Source: Planctomycetaceae bacterium
GTDB taxonomy: Bacteria > Planctomycetota > Planctomycetia > Pirellulales > Thermoguttaceae
Direction of reading: 5' to 3'
Assembly: GCA_031259095.1 (NCBI GenBank)
Contig: JAIRLW010000095.1
Location: 1-5,486 of the forward strand
Length of the DNA stretch: 5,486 nt
Positions 5,479 to 5,486 of this stretch are shown piece after piece; positions within the stretch are counted from its first letter, which is position 1, and the number at the start of each line of letters is the position of its first letter. Below the pieces are notes generated by a model, which searched no databases, was not told where the DNA came from, and was given only the letters and a program-made list of their open reading frames with translations. A program made the position numbers and the translations under genes.

Positions 5479-5486
5479 AAAGAGGC

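Larger units (their letters stand above)
5035..5486. other. Downstream intergenic region, repeats only
   Basis: No ORF of note lies in the 452 bp after the large gene. Contents are an AT-rich stretch with a 9-bp perfect hairpin (5114-5135), a dispersed repeat copy (5203-5220), a composite inverted repeat (5245-5424), and another dispersed repeat copy at the window's end (5461-5478). A phrase at about 5073-5097 (CCGTTGATGACGCAGATTTT) contains the inverse of the TCTGCGTCAT seen at 328-337. The next gene must start beyond the window. Confidence 0.75.

Overview
The window holds one very large gene, the last 37 codons of an upstream gene, and two long repeat-rich non-coding stretches. Base composition is moderately AT-rich. 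The large protein has N-terminal membrane-anchor topology, many OstA/LptA-like beta-repeat segments, and Asn/Gln-rich linkers. It begins at an ATG with no visible Shine-Dalgarno sequence. Together these suggest a Gram-negative, probably Planctomycetes-like bacterium of an AT-richer lineage. The organism assignment is inference from protein style, not from a marker gene.

Layout: 1-111 is the C-terminal end of a 4Fe-4S protein, most likely indolepyruvate ferredoxin oxidoreductase alpha subunit (IorA). 112-1092 is about 980 bp with no convincing gene. It is packed with imperfect palindromes: a ~107-bp palindrome at 162-268, a nested inverted-repeat element at 401-690, and smaller hairpins and repeat modules reaching to within ten bases of the next start codon. 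1093-5034 is one 1313-codon gene for an anchored, envelope-facing protein with LptC/LptA (OstA)-like segments. 5035-5486 is again non-coding and carries a hairpin, a ~180-bp composite inverted repeat (5245-5424), and further copies of the dispersed repeats seen upstream.

The two genes have no evident functional link: one is anaerobic amino/keto-acid metabolism, the other outer-membrane or lipopolysaccharide-type envelope biogenesis. The 980-bp gap implies separate transcription units. The most notable signals are the modular giant Lpt-like protein and the set of short repeat families shared between the two flanks of that gene. One family (core GTAAY-N3-TCAGYGGAAT) occurs five times and another (GCCCTTTCAGGGC palindrome) three times. 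I see no CRISPR array, tRNA, rRNA, transposase or defence system.
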